NCBI GenBank assembly: GCA_963082975.1 | Contig: OY720345.1 | Coordinates: forward strand, 58,138,528-58,202,527 | From: Labia minor | Lineage: Eukaryota; Arthropoda; Insecta; Dermaptera; Spongiphoridae | Reading direction: 5' to 3' | DNA length: 64,000 bases | In this document: positions 1-13,075 of the stretch, piece by piece | Position numbering within the stretch: the first letter of the stretch is position 1 | Layout: every line of letters starts with the position of its first letter | Translations under genes and position numbers: made by a program | The notes under the pieces: generated by a model | The model's database searches: none | What the model was told of the DNA's origin: nothing | The model's input: the letters and a program-made list of their open reading frames with translations, nothing else

Positions 1-21
1 AATTTTAAAAATTCAAATAAA

Positions 22-570
22 TCAGGAGTGTCTCCACTTGACTATCTCGCAAATTTAAAATGAATTAATTAACATATATTATATTTAAATTAAATTCAAT
101 TAATTATAAATTAAAATTAATAAATAATATTTATTAAACCAGCGCGTGTTTAGCGTCACGTGCTGATGCGTGATTAGCAATGTTAAAAAATTAATTCCGG
201 TACTTTCAGCTATTCAGTTAAGCTGAAATTCTATAATAGCATTTTTGAAAAGCAATCAAACATATCTTTATTTTTACGGTCAGTTTAGAAGAAAAAAAAT
301 TAAAATGTGGTACGTAATGACCCTCTTCCGGATGAGCTACATTTCTCAAAAGTTAATAGAAAACTACAAATTTGAATAATGCCCGTGTACCAAATTTCAT
401 TATTCTAGCTCAATCTGTTTTTGCGTAATATTGTCTACATACACACATACACACGGACATTTTTCTCAACCTTAGTGAAAATGACTCAGGGACCTTCAAA
501 ACGTATAAAAACATCAAAAACTCGACATCGAACATTTTCGTCATCGCAATACTATCTCTGGCTAGATAGT
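22..570 (+). mobile_element. terminal-hairpin MITE family 1, copy 1
   Basis: The family starts with a small hairpin (GAGTG-TCTC-CACTC) followed by GACTATCTCGC and ends with another hairpin (consensus ACTATCTC-TGGC-GAGATAGT). Between them lie an AT-rich stretch, an ACGTG-containing stretch, TTTTTACGGTCA, a TG/CA microsatellite and a 3' block with GAACCTTCAAAACGTATAAA. This copy has substitutions (CCACTTG at the left, GCTAGATAGT at the right) and a short microsatellite. Confidence 0.8.
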
Positions 571-3559
571 AAAAAGACCTTTAAAAATAACCTTAAAAAT
601 AATATAATTTGTTAATCAATTATAACATAAATTAACAATTAATTATAAGTAATTCTTTTTTTTCTAAAAGATTCAAAGTAGAAGTAAGTGAATCGATGAC
701 TGAGATTAAATAGGAATATATAAATAAATTCAAATAAAATAAATAAAACATTATAATATATAAATAATAAATAATTAATAATTATTTAATGATATAGAAT
801 GGTTTAATTCGAAATCTAGGCTATCTACCAATTTTTTTTTATAGTAAATATTAATTTTCTTTAGTGTATAACTATAGTTACTTAACAATTTTAAAACTCA
901 GATCAATTTAATAAAATTTGCAAGTTGAATTTGTTTTAAACAAATTTTTAATTTAATACAATTCGTGTAAATAAATGACTTGCCGACAAATTGTTTATAT
1001 AATAATTATCAACCTTATTAAATATTGGTCTTCTAACGGTTGCCGGAAAATCAAAGCGGTTCGGTCCAAAAAAACTTAAGAAAATTAATATTAAATTAAT
1101 ATACACCATATGAACCAAAAGATTGTTTTTTCTTACTGAGTATATCATTTAATAGCTAAGTAGAATATTATTTAATCCATTAAAATTTCAAAAATCAAAA
1201 AAATATGATATAATTAACTTAAACAAGCCCACAAATTTATATTTACAATAATGAATTCATTTCTAAGATGTTATCTTTTTTTATATATATATAAATATAG
1301 ATATGAATAGATAGGAATTTCCTATGATTTTTATTATCAAATGATAGAGCCAATCATAATTCAGTAAAATAATTCCAATTTAAATAAGCGTACTGATAGG
1401 CTTATCAAATAACACAACTTTATTTAACAATATATTTCAAATATATAAATAAGATTTTGATAAACAAGATTCAAATCTCTGAATTATTTGTTGACATTTA
1501 TTTATTATCTTAAAATATACTGCATGCGTATATTGTTTGGGAATATTTATCATGAACTTTGCAAAATAATTTATTATAATTGTTTAATTACTTTTTGAGC
1601 TAATGAAATTGATTGATGAATCAACTACAGTTGCTAATTTAACAAGACATCATTGTCGTGAACCTATGAATGTTGTTTTGCTAAGAGAATCAAATTAAAT
1701 GTTAAGATTTTTTCTAATTAAAATTATTAAATGAAATATTATCTTAAATACATTGGCTTTTAAACAATTTCCTCCCCCGAAAAACATTGTTTTAGTAATT
1801 AATTAAACTTAACGAGTTATAAATAAATGCTGTTGGAATGTCGAGATTCCTTGCAAATTTTCAGGCCCTCTTCTTTGATGCTTTTGGAAGATCCTTGAAT
1901 CGTCGATCTAGCGGCCACTTTAATTAAATCGTCGAAATAAACTGGGATGTAGCCACGTCGCATTTGTCCCACGGGATCTCCCAGGCCCCTGCACCCACCA
2001 CTGCCAATTGTTCCCTCTCATGCCAATCGCCTCTCATGCCAACCAGCACCAATGTCCCTTATGTCTGTCTCATCAACGATTTGACAAACAATTTTACCTT
2101 ACGTCGTGATGAATCAAACCTCCTCTTCCTAACCAGTCTGTTAATTTATGTCACCACTTTTTGCCATTTGAAATACTTCCTTGTCGTGCCTAACTTTTTT
2201 TTTACAATGATTGAGTTCATTATGTAAACAATTGATAAATAGAACGTAGGTGTTTGTTTCTCACTTCATTCAAGTGAAATAACCGTTTTGCAATAACAAA
2301 TATTTTTATTTATTATATATCAAGGTTAACTGATGCTTTTAATTTCTTTTTTTTTAAATATAAAGTATAAATCCAGTCATTATATACATCTTTATTAAAA
2401 AATAATTATAAAGATAAAATATATTCATAAATCATTTTATAAACATTCGTATCAATCATTTAATTTTAAAACTTATTAGAACATTTATTTTATTTCAAAA
2501 TGACTTTGAATCAAGGACATTAATATTAAATAGATATAAATATTCTGTATATATTATATAAATTAACTATCCTACCCTTTATGAAGTAACAAAAACTATT
2601 ATAACAATGTTTAACATTTTAAATTTGTTTCTCTCTTCCTGATAATCTTGTAATTGACAGTAGAACAAACATCATTTGAGCATCCAAAAAGTCAAAGAAT
2701 ATTTAAAATATTTTAATGAAAATCTTTTTTTCTATTTCATTTTTTTTTTTGGATTTATAATTCTGAAAAGATCGATCAAATTTTTTTGGCCGGATATGAT
2801 TGATGTTGATTATTAATTCGATTGAAAAAAATAAAAATAAAAGAAAGTTTTCGAATAACTAATTCTTATTTGAATGTGAATCTATTATAGTTTAAGTTAA
2901 ATTTAAAAATTTAATAATATTTTAAAATCATTCACCCAATATAGTTATTTATTATTCATATTTGATAGATATTTACAATTATTATTATTTTTTTTTAAAA
3001 AACTATTCTCTACTTTTATTCTTAAGTCGTAAATAAATATATTAAAATTATAATACATAAACAACTTCCCACAATTCTTTAATTCTTATATAAGAGGGAG
3101 GTCATAAGAAATGAGAACGACGCATTCAATATGTATTTTTTTTTAATCGAAACGTATGAGAAATTATAGAAAATAGAACAATTTACTTTTTTCATGGTAA
3201 ATGACTAAAACTTTTTTTTTCTTTCTTTTTTGTCCTAAAATTAATACACTTCTTTTGAATTGAACATTTTATTTATTTATCTATTTATTTTTTGTATAAA
3301 CAAAATTAATTAAAAAAATTTACTATTGATAGTTAATTAATAATTCATAATTATATAATTTATAAACTATTGAATAATTTTTAAATTATAAATATTTAAT
3401 CAGAAATTATAGTTTATAGGTTTATACTTTTCTTAAATTTTATGTTGGAACATAAATTAATCCGTTTCAAAGGGCTTCTCTATCTTTTATTTTAAAATGA
3501 GATCTCCATAAATCTCCGGTCAATCATAAACCAAAAATTAACTAATGCTCAAGGTTTTA
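571..3559. other. AT-rich non-coding, with an unexplained island at 1850-2200
   Basis: Mostly AT-rich low-complexity DNA. The block 1850-2200 is more balanced in base composition and includes two near-repeats (CTCATGCCAATCGCC, CTCATGCCAACCAGC). I cannot assign it to a gene or to a repeat family seen here. Confidence 0.4.
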
Positions 3560-4300
3560 CATATAATATTATATACATATATAATACATCGTCTAGAGCA
3601 GGGGTTCCCAAATTGCTCTATATCGACCCCTAGAGGTCTATGACAACCTGCAAGGGGTCTACAGCAGTGAATAACAAAATGGGGGACCCAACATGACTCT
3701 AAAAAAAAAGGTAAATTGTATTTCCGGTATGGCTCTTAAAATATTTTTGATTTTTCAATAAGGCTCTAAAAAAAGGGTAAAAAATTTTTAAAATCAATTT
3801 AGGGGGTCTACCCAAAACCGAAAAACATGGCAACGACACAAAAGAGTTTGGGAACCAATGGTCTAGAGATTTACTATTTAAAATTTTTAGTTCATTATTT
3901 TACCTAGAAATTGTATAAATTATAATAAATAAGTTAATATTAAACAACTAACTTATATATATATATATATATTTAATATTAGGTACAATTAAAAATTAGA
4001 AATTGATGTATAATTTTAGTAATATTATTTTTTTCTTAAATTTCAAAGTATATTAAATGATCATACATTTATAAATAAAAGTTATTTATTATAATTTACA
4101 ATTTCTAGGTAAACTGATGAACTAAAAATTTTAAATAGTAAATCTCTAGGCGATGTATATATATATATATAAATTATAATACTAAATAACTTTTATTTAT
4201 AAATGTATGATCATTTAATATACTTTGAAATTTAAGAAAAAAATAATATTTCTAAAATTATACATCAATTTCTAATTTTTAATTGTATCTAATACTAAAC
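3560..4300. repeat. interleaved inverted repeats (A-B-A'-B') with hAT insertion
   Basis: Segment A (about 3861-3930, GATTTACTATTTAAAATTTT onward) is inverted at about 4095-4165. Segment B (about 3984-4090) is inverted at about 4183-4290. The order is therefore A, B, A', B', not a simple palindrome. A hAT element sits at 3599-3860, next to A. No coding content. Confidence 0.75.
3599..3860. mobile_element. 262-bp hAT miniature element
   Basis: The ends CAGGGGTTCCCAAA and TTTGGGAACCAATG are imperfect inverted repeats. They are flanked by the 8-bp duplication GTCTAGAG (3591-3598 and 3861-3868), which fits the known hAT target preference nTCTAGAn. Confidence 0.88.
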
Positions 4301-4359
4301 AAAATTAATTTTTTTTGTAACTTTATATATATAATATTCCATTTATATATAAGGACTGA

Positions 4360-4665
4360 CAAAGCTGTACACAATATAAAGGTACCGAACAATGATTTTT
4401 ATAGAATTCGTGAGCGTGACCTGAGTAAAATGTCTATTCGAAAGGCATGCATGTATCCTGAGCCCCCATCTGCCATCATTACAGCTGCCCTAAATCAAAA
4501 ACAACACTGCATAGAGTCATGAATGGCTCTTCAAAGTTTTCCATAGCAATATGGTTGGAGACCATGATAAGATCATCATTGTGCCAATCATTCTGTTTGC
4601 TCAGGAAGAACAACCAAACGAAAATAGATTTGTTTAAATCAATGTCCTTCGTAACTATCAAAATT
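4360..4665. other. unexplained low-AT island
   Basis: About 300 bp of complex sequence between a fold-back repeat and a MITE. It includes ATTACAGCTGCCC (E-box CAGCTG) and the near-palindrome CCATAGCAATATGG. Short open frames occur on both strands, with no recognised product. It could be an enhancer in the alpha-actinin 5' region or remains of an exon. Confidence 0.35.
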
Positions 4666-4716
4666 ATTAGATCAGTGCTGAAAATAAACTTTTTTCATTT
4701 CCTCTTATTGTTTTTT

Positions 4717-4827
4717 ACTATCTCGCCAGAGATAGTATTGCGATCATGAAAATTTTCGATGTTGAGATTTTGATGTTTTTATACGTTTTGAAGGTTCCTG
4801 AATCATTTTCACTAAGGTTGAGAAAAA

Positions 4828-4871
<44 letters not shown>

Positions 4872-5333
4872 GACAAGATTACGCAAAAACGGTTTGAGCT
4901 AGAATGATGAAATTTGGTACATGGACATTATTCAAAATTCATAGTTTTCTATCAACTTTTGAGAAATGTAGCTCAACCGGAAGAGGGTCATTACCTACAA
5001 CGTTTGATTCTTTTTCCTCTAAAGTGACCGTAAAAATAAAAATATATGTTTGATAATTTTTCACATGATTAATAATTGTATAAAACTGCTATATATAGAA
5101 TTTCAGCTTGATTGAATTGCTGAAAGTACCAGAATTAATTTTTTAACACTGCAAATCTCACGCGCCAACACGTGACGTGGTGCCATCAACAAAAAGCCAA
5201 ACATGCGCTGGTTTAATATTTATTATTTATTATTTATAATTTATAATTAATTAAATTTAATTTAAATATAATATATTATGTTATTTAATCCAATTCAAAT
5301 TGCGAGATAGACGAGTGGAGACACTCCAGCTAA
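4717..5333 (-). mobile_element. terminal-hairpin MITE family 1, copy 2
   Basis: Near-complete reverse copy. It begins with ACTATCTCGCCAGAGATAGT, the perfect 8-bp-arm terminal hairpin, and ends with GAGTGGAGACACTCCAGCTAA. It contains a (GT)n run at about 4832-4862. Confidence 0.85.
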
Positions 5334-6558
5334 TTTTTTTTGAATTTTCTTGTTAGCATTAATGATATATATATATAAATATTTAAAAATAATTTAATTA
5401 TTTAATAGACAAAAATTGATTTGTATCTTAATTGAAATCAATTAAGAAAGTAATTATGAACAAATTTAATGTGTGTTATAACATGAAAACCGTGTGAAAC
5501 AAAGAATTTTGCCCTAAATGTACAGTTAAAAAAACAACAGTTGAAATGCATTTACAAGAGATTATTCTTTTAGATTATATTTATTTTATTTTCAAATTAT
5601 AAAGTGTTTATCGCAATTTTAGTAATATAAAATGAGATAAAATTGTTTTTAATTTAATTTTATGTTTTTTGTCCCAAATATAGATGTTTTTATCCTAAAT
5701 AAATTTTTTTTTTTAAAAAATAATACCTATATTAAATTTACTTATTTGTAAATTTCTTTGTTTTTTTTTAATATAAAGGTTTTAAAATTTAATGAATTTT
5801 CTATTCTCACGGATTATTTAAAATTGTTTTTCGCTATATTTAGGTCAATAATATTTACATAGAATAGATTATATCATAGATCTATAGATAATTATAATAT
5901 ATAGTTATAGATATAAAGATAGATAGATTCGTAATATCGTAAATGTTTTAAATCAAATGTCAGATCGTATGAAATATATTTGATTAAAGCATAATAGATC
6001 CATTGTACTCTTTTAAGACCCCCTTGGTAATCATCTTACTTACTCCCCAGTAATTAAACACTTCCCAGGCAAAAGAAGGTATGACATAGATTGCCATTCT
6101 TGGCCATTCGAATAAATTTTTGATATTAACCTTTCACGATTCACTCTCATGACATGATTATTAATAAAAAAATCTTTTCAGTTATATTAAGTGGTGAGGA
6201 TGAAAGGAAAGCGTTTTTTCTCTCTTTTCAATTGATATAAGATGAAGCACCGAAATGATTTGTCTCAAATCATTGATGATAACTTAAAAATAGAGTACTT
6301 GGTATAATATATTACTTTTTATAATTTATTTATTATTATTTTCGTATATTTTTTTCAAATAATGAAAAAATTTCAAAAAAAAGATATGATTACCAAAATT
6401 ATTAATAATACCTATTATACAATTAAAGGGATTTTAAATGGAAATTTTTTCATGCTTTGTTTTATATTACATAATTATATAGATAAAAAAACGTAAATAA
6501 ACTGGTGCAGGAGCATGATAGTACTTTCACTTTCGATCTTTAATAATAAAGAATATAT

Positions 6559-7363
6559 AGGGTAATCGTACCAGTAGTTGACCACTGTGGCAGAAATTAA
6601 GTATGTTTTTTAATTTCAAATTAAGCACGAGATATCGATAAATATCAAAAAGAGTCTCTTCCGGATTGCTTAACAATGAAACAGAGAAATTAAAAAGCTT
6701 ATTTTGATAAAAAATCTATTAAATGGTCAAATTCTGGTACGTTTACCCTATATATAGTTGACTACTGGTACATTCACCTATATATATTTATGAGAAAAAT
6801 ATGTTATCTTCTGTTTTTATCAGATATCAATTTGAGTTTTGGGAGATATGATTCATTGGTTAATAATGAAGACTTTATCTGCAATCCAATGCATTTTTCT
6901 ATTTCTTTTATTTTTCATAATTTTTTAACATTAGCATCTAAAAGCACCAGTAGTTGACACTCTTAAGATTAGGTAATATGGACATTTAATTAACAATATT
7001 TAATATTGATGTCAATAGTCAATACTAAAAAACAAAAATAAAAATAAAAATCTGCACATGTGAAATTTGCTGTGAAAACAATACCTCTCTTACTATCGTC
7101 GGTCGGGAAAAATTAGTTGCTTAAGGAGGCAAATTCCTTAAGCATTCGAAGAAGCAAATATTAAAATATCTTTTTGTTCGATTCTATAAAAAGTAAATGT
7201 AGTGCTGTTTATTCAGAAGGTGACTTAAAACTTTTATATTTACAAATCTTCAATAGTGAAGGAATTACTTTTATATATCGCGCATTTAGAAATGTTTAGA
7301 CAGATATAAGACTTATTATCCGATATTAAATGTACAAGTGTCAACTACTGGTACATTTACCCT
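6559..7363. mobile_element. composite TIR element with AGGGTAAnnGTACCAGTAG ends
   Basis: The left end AGGGTAATCGTACCAGTAG and the complement of the right end AGGGTAAATGTACCAGTAG match at 22 of 24 positions when extended. Internal sites near 6735-6775 and 6946-6960 repeat the terminal motif in both orientations, suggesting two copies inserted side by side or one inside another. No transposase was recognised. Confidence 0.6.
7053..7107 (+). mobile_element. solo right end of MITE family 2
   Basis: GCACATGTGAAATTTG through ACTATCGTCGGTCGGG matches the right end of the family. It lies inside the larger element 6559-7363. Confidence 0.6.
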
Positions 7364-10330
7364 AATTACCCTATATATATATATATATTATCATGCAAAT
7401 TTAGATTTCCGAAGAGCCACAGAGTTAAATAGATAAATAGATATGATTGTTTAATTATAATTTTCTGATTTTTAGGGCTATTAGAATCCAAGCCCATCAG
7501 CCATTTTAGGCAATTTTATTATTTTATTATAGATTTATTTTTGTTTATTCAATCAATCAATTTTTTAATTTTTCAAGTTTTTTCGTGGTTTTTCTTCTCT
7601 TCCGTAGCTCACGATTTTAACATGAGTTATCATTGGATTATACATGTAAATAAAAATATACAATTAAGTTATAGTATAAAAAAAAAAACAATTACCTAAA
7701 TAATCTTTTAAATAATAATAATAATCATGATTTGTTTTATTAATCTAATTAATATATATAGAAATTGTATTGATATATTAAATTTATTTGGATAAAAATT
7801 CAATTTTACCATGAAATTTTATATGATTTTATTTTTATTTATCCAAAACATAAATTAGATGTATAATATAAATATTTTAAAATAGAAATAAATTTGTGTG
7901 ATCATAGGATATAATTAAAGAAATTAATAGTTAGTAAATATTTAAATAATTGTTAATCTCTTTATAAATTACCTTATAATTATAATTTTAATTATATTTA
8001 ATTTGTTCAAAATCACGTGAGATAAAATAGAGATACCTTTACATGAAATTTAATTGAGTTATATTAATATCATTTCTTTCTATTGTTCATCCATGTCATG
8101 ATGACATTGGGATTTCATCCTCAATTAAAGTTTTTGTGTGACTAAAAGCTAACTATCGAAACGAATTCCATCTAAATCGTTGGAACTCTAAATAGATATC
8201 CAATGACTAACAAATCTAAACTTTTATGTATTTTATAAATTTTCTAATTTTTTTTTACCATTAAAAAATACAATTATTAAAAAAATTAGAAAATTTTTTC
8301 TAAATAATATTAATTATATCTATATAATTAAACGAGTACGCAATCATAAACTCCTTCTAAATGGCTTTATGGATCTTAATGGTTCTGATATCATTAGAAC
8401 CGTCATGACCCAAGGATAAGGTTGAAAATTTCAAAAAAGTTGATCCGTTCCAAAGTTATGGGCAACAAACCCACCCAAATAATCAACGCTCCATGTGTCA
8501 CCTCTGGTGGCTCAGTTAAGAAGTTGACACTCAAAATAAAAATAATAATTCTAGAAATTTCCATACAAAGAATGTTCATAATATTTAAATTCTAATATTC
8601 TATAATATTAAAAGTAAAGTTAAATTAAATTAAAATGAATATTACTCCTAGTTGATTAATATTTTCTAAAACAAAGTAAGTAATATTTTTTATATTTAAA
8701 TTTATATTTTGAAAAATAGTGCAATTTGCAAATTTAAGTGAAAACGAAGATCCAAATGCGAAAAAAAAATATACTGATTGAATTAAAATCAATTAAAACC
8801 TTTCGTATACAGACTTTCAACAAATTACTATGTATTACATGGGGGGTACGGGGGGCATAATCGAAAGCGCTCTAAGAAGCTACTATATATTAATATTTCA
8901 TCATTTACTTTATTAATTATTTATTTTAAAATTGAATTATCATACAAAATAATGATAATAGATTAAAATAATTTTTAGTTTTGATTACTAGAAGAAATAA
9001 AAAAAAGATTTTTCTTTGATTAAGATGTTTATGTTTATTTTTCTCTTAGTTAGAACCAAGTTAATTAAACTGTAGTTAATACAATCCTTTATTTTTGAAC
9101 ATTATTTTCTATCATCAGAGTAAGATGTAATGAAGATTTATTGTTCAACAAAAGACTCGATTTCTTTAAACAAGTGTGCTTAAGAAAAAGGAGGAACTCA
9201 TTTCAAAGCAATTAAAATTCCAACTGATTTCAAATTAATTATTTATAGTAAATATCGTAAACTGTTAATGTATCTATTGTTCAATCAGACCATCAAAGTG
9301 TTTCATCTGGCGAAAACATTCAATTTTACCAAACATTTCCGGTTAATTAATGATTTACAATCAAAAACTTTTGAGATTTTAAGTAGTTGTTTTTTGTCTA
9401 CTTATATTTTTATTAAATATTTTTATATAATTATTTATAAATTTATTTTTATATTTAAAACCAATTATAATTAAAAAGATCTTTTAATGAATAATACATT
9501 TTTTTTAGTGATACAAAATAATTTTTTGTCATTCCTATCTCGACACACACCTACCTTCATTTATAAAATTGTAAATTTAAATCACCATAATACAAAACCT
9601 TCAATCGAACATAAAAATGCTTATAATACTCACTATAAATGTTTTGGTGAAATCCTTCCAAATTCATAAAAATATATCTATTAGTTAATTATTTAATTAA
9701 TTGATTGTAAATAAATTGTTTTGTTTTTTTGTGATTATATTTTATTTTGTTGGTTTGCAAATATTTAGGTGAAATTTTGTCTGAGGATAAGTAAAGGTCT
9801 CATAAGGAGAGAATGTAATATATAAATAAAATAAAAATTTAAAATCTAAGAGAAAAATATATGTTTATATATGTAAAATTTACTAAAAAAAAATATTTTA
9901 AATATAATGTTACTTTTTTTTATATAACACATACAGTATAATACTTATCTTTAATAAAGTAATTTTCGTTAATTTTACTCATTTCTAGGAATATTTTCAT
10001 TGAATTTATAATAATTTGTTATAATAATTAGCTTCATGAAATCAAATTTACATAATATAATAATAATAATCTTCTATACATCAAAAAAAAAAAACAAAAT
10101 AAAACAGGATCATATTTTGTTTCGTAATTGGCAAGAAGTAAGTGCTCTTTAAAAGAGCTCGTGGTGAAGGCGTGGTGTTGCTAACTACAAGTGAAAGCCT
10201 ACCTGTGTGCCCTCTTACCACAGTTCATTAGAACAGGCGGAAACAAAAGAAACAATTTAAGGAGGATTTATTGAGAGGCGTTCTAAATTTGGATCAAAGG
10301 CAAAAAAAGACATAGAATAATATAAAAAAA
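7364..10330. other. AT-rich non-coding, with a small island at 10125-10310
   Basis: Apart from the repeat at 8326-8870, nothing recognisable. The stretch 10125-10310 is less AT-rich and opens with GCAAGAA/GTAAGTG, a donor-like site, but no reading frame supports an exon. Confidence 0.35.
8326..8870. repeat. interspersed repeat (ACGCAATC family), copy 1
   Basis: TACGCAATC..AAACT, GGATCTTAATGGTTc, AAGTTGATCCGxTCCAAAG, GGCTCAGTTAAGAAGTT and, at the end, CTTTCGTATACAGACTTTC are shared in order with 13076-14030. No open frame is shared. Class unknown. Confidence 0.7.
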
Positions 10331-10973
10331 ATTAGCTGGAGTGTCTCCACTCGACTATCTCGCAATTTGAATTGGATTAAATAACATAATATATTATATT
10401 TAAATTAAATTTAATTAATTATAAATTATAAATAATAAATAATAAATATTAAACCAGCGCATGTTTGGCTTTTTGTTGATGGCACCACGTCACGTGTTGA
10501 CGCGTGAGATTTTCAGTGTTAAAAAATTAATTCTGGTAATTTCAGCGAATCAATCAAGCTGAAATTCTATATATAGCAGTTTTATATAATTATTAATCAT
10601 GTGAAAAATTATCAAACATATATCTTTATTTTTACGGTCACTTTAGAGGAAAAAAAATCAAAACGTTGTAGGTAATGACCCTCTTCCGGTTGAGCTACAT
10701 TTCTCAAAAGTTGATAGAAAACTATGAATTTTGAATAATGTCCATGTACCAAATTTCATCATTCTAGCTCAAACCGTTTTTGCGTAATCTTGCCTACATA
10801 CATACACACACACATACACACATACACACATACACACACACATACACACACACACACAGACATTTTTCTCAACCTTAGTGAAAATGATTCAGGAACCTTC
10901 AAAACGTATAAAAACATCAAAATCTCAACATCGAAAATTTTCATGATCGCAATACTATCTCTGGCGAGATAGT
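10331..10973 (+). mobile_element. terminal-hairpin MITE family 1, copy 3
   Basis: The most complete copy, with both hairpins intact (GGAGTGTCTCCACTC at the left, ACTATCTCTGGCGAGATAGT at the right). The CA/CACATA microsatellite at about 10800-10858 is expanded. Confidence 0.87.
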
Positions 10974-11149
10974 AATAATAATAATATAGTATATATGCAT
11001 GCATCGTAGAGTGAAAAAAAACCTTGTAACAAGTGTATTGCAGTGGGAGGGAATTACTTTAAAGGAGACATAATAAATTTGAATGAATTATTAAAAAATA
11101 CTTTATTTTTTAATAATTTAAAAAGTCACCTTACTTTTTACTTTACCGC

Positions 11150-11590
11150 ATACTTCGTATAAGGGAAGTATTGGAATCGTCAAAAATTTCGACTTCGAGA
11201 TTTTGATAGATCTTGACGTTTTAGACCTCCCTGAGTCGGAAAATACCATTTCTGGAATTATGTCTGTGTGTGTGTATGTATGTGTGTATGTATGTAATGT
11301 CTGTAAGCAAATTTACTCAAAAACTAATCAAGCTAGGACTTCGAAATTTGGTACACCGATATTATTCACAGTTTGTAGATTTCTATCAAAATTTCGTCAA
11401 AATCGGTTAACCGGAAGTGGTACTTTACCTACAATGATTGCGTTTACCTTTCAAGTAAAGTACCAGTTTGCTTCAAGATATTTGCTTCATATTTTGTATA
11501 TAGATTTAAAAATATGAAAAAAATTCAGATACCAAATTTCATCATGATCTGACTGCCGGAAGTGACATTTTACCTATACAAGTATCGTTT
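11150..11590 (+). repeat. diverged relative of MITE family 1 (single copy here)
   Basis: It has the same plan as family 1 in reverse orientation: GAGATTTTGAT, a GTGTGTATG microsatellite, ACTCAAAAACTAATCAAGC, GAAATTTGGTACAC, ATTATTCACAG, TTCTATCAAAATT and then CCGGAAGTG. Base identity is low. It abuts the family-2 copy beginning at 11598. Confidence 0.55.
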
Positions 11591-11597
11591 CCTTTTT

Positions 11598-12115
11598 ACC
11601 GACCGACGATAGTAAGGGAGGTATTGTTTTCACACCAAATTTCACCTGTGGATATTTTTAGGTACATATCTCCACGAATCATGCATTTTCTTAACAGAAA
11701 AAAGTATTTTTAGCATGATGTCTGTTCGTCCGTCCGCTGTGTGTCCGTAGAGGTGTGTACAGCTTGAACAGCTCAACGGATTTTGATGAAATTTGGTATA
11801 TTTACTTAATGCATCAGTATGATGAATTGATCAACTTTTGGTGCAAATCCGGAAACCGGAAGTGCCAGTATTGCCGATCGAAGAGAGGAAGTGAAGGGTT
11901 ATTTTCATATCAAATTTCACGTGAAGGCATATCTCCACGTGTTATGCACTTTGTATTGGTTTTATCCTCGAGAAAAATCATCTTCATTAGTTTTTTCTTA
12001 ATTTAAAATTATTTGACGTCACCCAGCACTTCATGACGTCACAGCCAGCCCTTATATATTATAAATAAAATAAAATTAAAAATATTTATATTATATCCAT
12101 ATCTGTTTTTTTTTA
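11598..12115 (-). mobile_element. ACCGACCGACG-ended MITE family 2, copy 1
   Basis: It begins ACCGACCGACGATAGTAAGG and contains TGATGAAATTTGGTATATTT, AAATCCGGAAACCGGAAGTG and paired TGACGTCA motifs (near 12014 and 12033). It decays near CATATCTGTTTTTTTT. The opposite inverted repeat is missing. Confidence 0.72.
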
Positions 12116-12416
12116 CATTTAAAATATCAGTTAACCGGAAGTATTACATTCTAAATATTCATTCACAACTCTTTATACCTATTTATATGCGGGAAAGTCT
12201 AGGGTAGGACACTCCCGCTTATTATTGATCATATTAGTATATTCTATATTATTTTTTATAAATATAAGAAATGTTACATATGATAAATATATAATAGACT
12301 ATTCTTATGATTATTATGAGAATTGTAAGCTACAATATATATGTTATATATAAAAATTCATAAGACAAAAATATTAATAATTATTGAGATAATAATAAAC
12401 CTAAAAATTATAACAA

Positions 12417-12915
12417 ATTAGCTGGAGTGTCTCCACTCGACTATCTCGCAATTAAAATTGGATTAAATAACATAATATATTATATTTAAATTGAATTTAA
12501 TTAATTATAAATTATAAATAATAAATAATAAATATTAAACCAGCGCATGTTTGGCTTTTTATTGATGGCACCATGGCACGTGTTGGCGCGTGAGATTTGC
12601 AGTGTTAAAAAATTAATTCTGGTATTTTCAGCAATTCAATCAAGCTGAAATTCTATATATAGCAGTTTTATACAATTATTAATCATGTGAAAAATTATCA
12701 AACATATATCTTTATTTTTACGGTCACTTTAGAGGAAAAAAAATCAAAACGTTGTAGGTAATGACCCTCTTCCGGTTGAGCTACATTTCTCAAAAGTTGA
12801 TAGAAAACTATGAATTTTGAATAATGTCCATGTACCAAATTTCATCATTCTAGCTCAAACCGTTTTTGCGTAATCTTGCCTACATACATACACACACACA
12901 CACTGGCGAGATAGT
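12417..12915 (+). mobile_element. terminal-hairpin MITE family 1, copy 4, internally deleted
   Basis: The left part is almost identical to the copy at 10331. After a short CA run it jumps directly to CTGGCGAGATAGT. This loses the 3' block and half of the terminal hairpin, so the deletion starts in the microsatellite. Confidence 0.83.
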
Positions 12916-13075
12916 AAAAAGAAGGATGTTATAAAATGGGTCATACATATTTGTCTGCTTTCAATTTTAGAAAAAACATTATCAGTATCAATAAATAAAT
13001 AAGAAAACAATTTTAATTTCACATAAAGGTATATTGAATATAATAACTAATTTAATGTTATATGTGTATATATAT

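Noticed and set aside
10759-11004. 81-codon frame rich in Cys/Val
   Set aside because: It is created by a (CA/TG)n microsatellite within a MITE copy.
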